From: Naegleria lovaniensis
Lineage: Eukaryota > Heterolobosea > Eutetramitea > Acrasida > Naegleriidae
NCBI RefSeq assembly: GCF_003324165.1
Contig: NW_025407824.1
Span: 915,605 to 979,604, forward strand
DNA length: 64,000 nt
Direction of reading: 5' to 3'
The notes under the pieces are model-generated. The model did no database searches and was not told the origin of the DNA. It worked only from the letters and a program-made list of their open reading frames with translations. Positions 58,683 to 64,000 of the stretch are shown here, one piece after another. The position numbers and the translations under genes are program-made. The stretch's first letter is position 1; each line of letters begins with the position of its first letter.

Positions 58683-61114
58683 ATGTCATTGATGAACCCA
58701 CCAACATGTTCCTCATCGTCGTATCGTTTTAGCGATCTACCCAACGAAATGTTCTTTTTGATATTGTCCTATCTGGACCATCGGCAACTCATTGATGTCA
58801 TGTCCCTCAGCAGGAGCTTCCGATTGTGGTCTTTTCAATTTCTTCTTTCTCATTTTCATTGTTCTATCCATACCGATGAATATTGTAGTAGTACTGAGGA
58901 AATGATTCATTGCTTGAGAGTACTTCCACAGACTCCCTTTTCCAGCGATCAGAGAAGATTTTACGGATATTTTAGTGTGGGTGAAGGAATGAATGAGTCC
59001 AAACAATTGAAGACTTCCTTCTCGAGAGATTATTTGAGACTCATGGTGAAAGAATTATTAAATACTTCCACCGTTGTGAGATTGGATTTGACAAGTTTCA
59101 AACAATTAGTTCCGGTGTTTTTGGGAGATTCAATTTTGGGTCAGAGCCTATTGAAAACATTGATATGGAATAATGACTTGAGACAGTTATATCTGGATGT
59201 CAAACCCGACTCGGATAATGTTACACGACCGTGGAGTTGGGACGACTTGGCAAATGCCATTGGAACGGACGCATTATCACAACTTCATACTTTGAATGCT
59301 TGTGGATTAAAAGGATCATGTACCAAAATGTTGGAAAAGTTGCAAAATATTCGAGTATTGAATTTGAGAAGTGACGTAGCAATTCCAATGGAAAAGATCG
59401 TGACGCTCTCACATTTGACACATCTTTCTTTGAAACACAACGATTTACAGGAAGACAATATCTTTGAAAAGACGAATTGCAATCTTGATCAACTATTGAG
59501 AAATATACACCAACTCAAATACTTGACTGTTCTTGAGGTGATTGCCGGCCAAAAGACATTATTTATTCGGGATGATACAGAAATGAGAACCTCGCTCAGT
59601 AACTCCTATTTGAAAAAGCTTACCATTGTTTGTGAACGTATGCAAATTGAGTCAATAATTGTTGATGCAAGCTCTACTGAACCAGCACCACTGTCACAAA
59701 GTTTTCCACATTTGAAAGAGGCACAATATTTGTTTGGGTTTACAAGTGTGACCATATCTACAACTAAATTATTGTCCGTGCTTGTACCTCAAACTGTAGA
59801 ACGACTTGATCGATTAGTAGTATCAGAAAAATTGGATTTTGGCCTCTTCTCAAACATCAAAATCAAAACACTGGTCGTTTGGGGTTTCTCAAAATCCGTT
59901 CCAAACATGCATTTCGAAGAACTGGTTGTTGGAACACGATTCAAAACGTCTAACATTTTTGCCATTGATGATCTCATTAACACAAACAACTCTGATATAA
60001 CCTCCCTTCGATTGCTGAATTATGTTCAATTGCAAGGATATAACTCTTGGAAGACATTGTCTCTTCTCAAACACCTTCACTTGGAAGGATGTACAATTGG
60101 AATTGAGTGGTTAGCAGCAATACTCAAAGCCTCACAACGCACTTTGCAGACAGTGAAATTGGAGAGGTGTAAAATTGAAAATCCTTCATATATTACCAAT
60201 TGGAAAGCGTTAACATTGAGCTTCTCTGCCTTGCCAAAGCTTGTTGAATTACGAGTCGTTAATTGTTCCAACCATGAATTTTTTATATCTTGTCTATCAC
60301 ATATTACTTTGAAACAATTGGAAATTCTTGAGTTGGTAGAGGTTTGCAACGTCACGAGCGAAACGCTGATGAATTTCTTTACAAACTCAATAGGAAATGC
60401 GAGTTTGAAATTTTTCAAATTAACTGATGCTTGTGTGGATGATAGCATGTTACAAACCATCATCACCTTGTCACATGGAGAAATCAATACCACAGCTAAA
60501 AGCGGTTTAGTAACTATGGAAGGATTATTATCAATACCAGACGAATTATTTGCTACTATATCAACCTTTATTCTCCCAGCATTAGAAATTAATTCAAACA
60601 ATATTGAAGAGTATTTCAAAGTGTTGAGCAAGTTAGATCCATCCACACTCAAGCGATATACCATTTGTTTATCTAGCATTGAATTATATTGTGACGTTTT
60701 TAATTTTTTGATACGTACTGGATTTAACTTGGAACAATTCAATGTCATTCTTTCAGATCGATTGGCTGTGCAGTCAAATTCCAAGCTTAATACGCAAATT
60801 GCTGATTCCTTGAAAAACTTAATTCGAGCCATGAAAAGTTTGCGAGGAATGGTTTTGGATTGGTCTCCATTCCTTGCAAGTGAGTTTGATGAATTTAAAC
60901 AAGGTAAGTCTCTTTGCATGTGTGTATCGACACGTATCTCACATTCATTTATCCAATACACAATTCACAACACACAATCGAAAAAGCCTTGAGAAAATCC
61001 GGTCGATCATGTCCCAAGTTGATCTTTCCCATCTCCAGCTTGAGTCCTCTCAAGTATCCACAAGCAATCCCTCAGTCCTATCGATACTCGAACTCATCCT
61101 GCACTTGCATGTAA
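58683..61114 (+). CDS. F-box / leucine-rich-repeat protein
   Basis: Exon 1 (58683-60903) and exon 2 (60987-61114), 782 aa. The GTAAGT donor follows DEFKQ and the only phase-matching acceptor is AAAAAG at 60986. The F-box is at residues ~15-60 (FSDLPNEMFFLILSYLDHRQ, then SRSFRLWSF). About fifteen irregular LRRs follow (LTHLSLKHNDLQEDNIFE, LKHLHLEGCTIGIEWLAAIL, LEILELVEVCNVTSETLMNF). By family it is a substrate receptor of an SCF ubiquitin ligase. The 42-residue exon 2 is less LRR-like than another frame of the same DNA (IRSIMSQVDLSHLQLESSQV), so the 3' end is uncertain. The ATG follows a run of A residues. Confidence 0.8.
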
Positions 61115-61553
61115 TTATATGAGAGAGAGGAATGTACAGAGTAAAGGCACACTTCTCAACAACAAACGACAAAAAATCTGTGGAACATGAACTGTACGGA
61201 GCTGCAGGACATCAAATTGTACGAATGCTTGGAAATTCTCAAAATTCTTAGATGGTGACAAGAGAACGACCCCATTCAGATATGGAAACTGAATGCAAGT
61301 TTACAACCTTCTTCGAAGAGCTCACAATGGAATCAACCACGGATGATATTCATCCGCCATCAACCTCAAGCAACCACTCAGTCCAAAACTGAGTTTTTTG
61401 TACGTTTTTTTTTTGCGTTCCATGGAAATTCCCAAGCGTTGAGCGAGGGGATTGTCACACACCTATGCACACTCGATCGTTATTGATCTGATGTTTACAT
61501 TGTGAAACATTCAAAGAAAAAACACATTTAAAACGTTTTATCCACCACCCAGG
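61115..61553. other. Intergenic region with two short in-frame ORFs
   Basis: Plus-strand ATG at 61132 opens 39 codons to TAG (61249-61251), and an ATG directly follows at 61252 in the same frame for 46 codons to TGA at 61392. Composition is protein-like (HELYGAAGHQIVRMLGN; DMETECKFTTFFEELTME). It could be leftover coding sequence of the F-box gene or of a small lost gene. The remaining ~160 bp precede the RWP-RK gene. Confidence 0.3.
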
Positions 61554-62684
61554 ATGTCATCTTCTTCGTTGCTTTCTTCCAAAGTCCTTCCTACGTTTCA
61601 ACCAAACACTGCCTCTCCATCCATCGTCATCTTGAACTCTCCTGAGAAGAACATGTCCTCGGCCATCGCATTGGTCCATATGAACACTCATGTCGATCTG
61701 TATAAAGATTCGTCATTGAGTGAATCATTACAAGAATTTCCAAACCACATGCATTATGATTTCTTGCGGCCTTCCCAAGATCCTGAAGGTCCTACCGCTT
61801 CCATTCCTTCCAATACTATCAACAGTGTGTCACCATGCATGCAAACTCCGCCAACCATGATCATGGACCAACAAATGGACCAACGCAATCCAACAACACG
61901 TGCGCTCAACGTGATAACAATGACAGAGGAGGAGACAATAAGAAGTGGCAGTAGTAACAATGCTTCTAGCTTGCTGAAACGAACAAAAAAACGAAATGCA
62001 TCATCTTCCACCTCTTCGAGCAGTACAAGGCAAAAGAGAAACAAGTGTCCAGAAAATTCTTCATCCAGTGCTACTACGACTACTTCTTCTTCGACTACTA
62101 CTACAACTGATAGTGGACGTGACACTTCAGATTATGGTCAAAGCTCCAATTCATCTTCCTCATCCACCTCAATCAGTCATCATCATATCACAGCATCATC
62201 TCGAATGAAATGCAGTGATGTCAAGAATACCTTCACCACATCCTATCATACCCAAGTCATTCGATGCAATCGAACAAGTAACAATCAGAATAGTTACATT
62301 CGATACGATGACATTAAACCCTACTTTTACTTTCCTGAAAGTGAGGCAGCTAAGCGACTGGGTTGCTCCAAAAGCAAACTCAAGAGGATTAAAACGAGAT
62401 TGAATATTGAGAGATGGCCCTATCGAAGAATTCAGTCCTTACTGAATCAAAAGTCATCCAACAAGAAGGAGAATTTATCGCATCAATCAAAAGCCAAGCA
62501 TGACCATTCTACAACCACTGACAATACGAGAAATGTATTGAATCATTCTTCTTCCAATGCCATTGATTTGGCTGTACAATTTGTTCTCGATTATCCCAAC
62601 CTTATTACCAAATATACGAACGAGGATATCACACTCATTGCCACACGAATGGATCGAATTAAAATTTCAAATTTATTGTTGTAA
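61554..62684 (+). CDS. RWP-RK domain transcription factor
   Basis: 376 aa, intronless. The first ~240 residues are Ser/Thr-rich with acidic and Lys-rich patches (KRTKKRNASSS). The RWP-RK domain lies at ~257-300: IRYDDIKPYFYFPESEAAKR, then LGCSKSKLKRIKTRLNIERW followed by PYRRIQSL. The usual RWPxRK core reads RWPYRR, a conservative change. A short helical tail ends the protein. RWP-RK factors control nitrogen response and gamete or sexual programmes in plants and green algae and occur sporadically in other protists (family knowledge); the role here is unknown. Divergent regulation is not visible. Confidence 0.88.
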   Translation: MSSSSLLSSKVLPTFQPNTASPSIVILNSPEKNMSSAIALVHMNTHVDLYKDSSLSESLQEFPNHMHYDFLRPSQDPEGPTASIPSNTINSVSPCMQTPPTMIMDQQMDQRNPTTRALNVITMTEEETIRSGSSNNASSLLKRTKKRNASSSTSSSSTRQKRNKCPENSSSSATTTTSSSTTTTTDSGRDTSDYGQSSNSSSSSTSISHHHITASSRMKCSDVKNTFTTSYHTQVIRCNRTSNNQNSYIRYDDIKPYFYFPESEAAKRLGCSKSKLKRIKTRLNIERWPYRRIQSLLNQKSSNKKENLSHQSKAKHDHSTTTDNTRNVLNHSSSNAIDLAVQFVLDYPNLITKYTNEDITLIATRMDRIKISNLLL

Positions 62685-62808
62685 TGTTTTGAATGTTCGT
62701 TCGAGTGTCGACACTTAAGGACTTCATGAGATCATTATACCAATTGAAATGCAACATGCATGAAACATCATCAGTAAAACATACCAACAAGAAAAAGTAA
62801 CCAACTCC

Positions 62809-64000
62809 ATGCCCAGAAATAAACATCACACTAAACGCACGAACAAGGCTCATGAGGTTGTTAATCTCGAGACCATTACAGATCAACACAAGAAAAATGT
62901 AACTCATCATGAAGCAGTTTCTTCTTCTTCGGAATCAACAGAACATTGGAATGATCAACTTCCCGATGAATTATTCTCCATTATTATTGCCTTTTGTGAT
63001 TGTTTTGATTATACTCAACTTGTACTCGTTTCAAAACACATGAATCAATTATGTAAGAAATTCATTCCGTTGGATATTGCTTGTAAAAAGGCTTTTATGG
63101 GATCTTTAACGTATGAAGAATTTATCACGTTACCCTTGTTCATACAGCAACACCGATCGTTGCACAAGAATTTATTGTGCCAACATCCAAAGAAGGTTTC
63201 CTTTCTATTATTCCCGAATCGTATGACCACCAATACTACAACAACGGATCATCATCACTTTGAAATTCTCTCCAACAATGATGATATGAAGAATTATTGC
63301 TTGAATTATGCTCTCGTTTCTGCCTTTTATCAAAACAACAAGTATTTAAGTAATAGTTGGCATGGTTTCCATAACTTGATGAGTCTGAAAGGAGTCTTTC
63401 CTCATACTCAAAAATTGGTGTCTGATTTGGCAAAAAGTATAGATCCACGTTTGCTTTTCAATTCTTCCTTTCGAAAGTTTTTCGTCGAGTTGGCTGAAGT
63501 ATTGGCAAATATAAGATCAACCTTCCAAAACGAGAAGGAATTATTATCGTACTTTTCAATGGCATCGTCATCTTCGGTGAATGTAGAGTATGCCAAATGC
63601 TGGTTTTTTTCGAAAGGACACGAATCCAACTATGGATTACTTGAATTTGCGCCTCCAAATATTAAGAATGATAAGCGAATGATTATGGCATGTTTAGAAA
63701 GATTCTACACCAAGTATCAATCTCTCTGATATGATGAAAACCACACAGCATCACATTTCAGAAATCAGTAACGAGTGTCACAAACTTGAATCGTTCTATC
63801 ATGCCAAGAATAACCATGTACTTTTTGATCGAGAAGTGGTGGAGACATGGTTGAAAATAACATTTCCCAAATATCTGAAAGGAGCTAATTTTGAAAAATT
63901 TGGAAATGACAAGCAATTAATCAAGAGAGCCATCGCTTTGGGTGAATACTCCATCATGCCATACCTCTCTCAAAACATGCAGCAAGATTTTGAGATTGTT
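62809..64000 (+). CDS. F-box protein, 3' end beyond the window (frameshift)
   Basis: Starts MPRNKHHTKRTNK. A basic leader is followed at residues ~48-90 by an F-box (WNDQLPDELFSIIIAFCDCF, LVLVSKHMNQLCKKFIPLD). The uninterrupted frame stops at 63729, inside CAATCTCTCTGAT. Another frame stays open without a stop from there to 64000 (MMKTTQHHISEISNE, then EVVETWLKITFPKYLKGANF). If the TC run were one repeat longer, TKYQSL would continue as SDMMKTTQ, so one gene with a 2-base loss is likely. The rest is novel helical sequence. By analogy a substrate adaptor of an SCF ligase; partial at the window edge. Confidence 0.7.

Noticed and set aside
1-64000. Bacterial contamination
   Set aside because: Spliceosomal introns, kinesin, P4-ATPase, F-box, GATA and RWP-RK genes occur throughout.

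Overview
The window looks like nuclear DNA of a heterolobosean amoeba, most likely a Naegleria species (inference). Reasons: AT-rich sequence; compact, intron-poor genes on both strands with very short intergenic spaces; small spliceosomal introns (about 60-300 nt, GTAAGT/GTATGT donors); A-rich start contexts; and a gene set that fits (PPi-dependent pyruvate phosphate dikinase, DUF4116 repeats, a kinesin-8, a P4 flippase, several F-box proteins, a Rab-type GTPase and a VPS9 protein). I cannot fix the species from sequence alone. No rRNA, tRNA or CRISPR was seen.

Layout. 0.1-1.5 kb: Rab-like GTPase with tiny exons. 1.6-9.8 kb: five tandem minus-strand GATA zinc-finger genes. The array is interrupted between copies 1 and 2 by an A/C-rich, possibly transposon-derived ORF and a 10-N assembly gap; three array spacers share a duplicated 5'-flank block. 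10.2-16 kb: pyruvate phosphate dikinase, divergent from a thioredoxin-TPR-DnaJ fusion. 16.2-18.1 kb: two paralogous two-helix membrane proteins. 18.3-21.2 kb: PPR-like, probably mitochondrial protein. 21.3-26.2 kb: a ~1,600-residue protein joining NmrA-like, VPS9 and DUF547 regions. 26.3-33 kb: PH protein, F-box protein, ZZ/GNAT protein, cytochrome b5 reductase. 33-38 kb: protein kinase abutting a DUF4116/PB1 protein, PP2C phosphatase, a low-complexity ORF. 38.3-43.7 kb: kinesin-8, divergent from a TPR protein. 43.8-48.7 kb: cyclophilin, epoxide-hydrolase-like protein, a broken Cys-rich ORF, an alpha/beta hydrolase. 48.7-57.1 kb: a 950-residue unknown protein and a P4-ATPase. 57.2-64 kb: Sgf11-like SAGA protein, F-box/LRR protein, RWP-RK factor and an F-box gene cut by the window end.

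Two themes cross the window. First, regulation and trafficking proteins with unusual architectures: a Rab-like GTPase built for N-myristoylation instead of prenylation, a metabolic-fold/Rab-GEF fusion, a Trx-TPR-J fusion and DUF4116-PB1-kinase. Second, at least eight clear coding regions are broken by a missing base, mostly in short homopolymers. This looks like uncorrected long-read consensus error rather than decay, so reading frames here should be treated with care.
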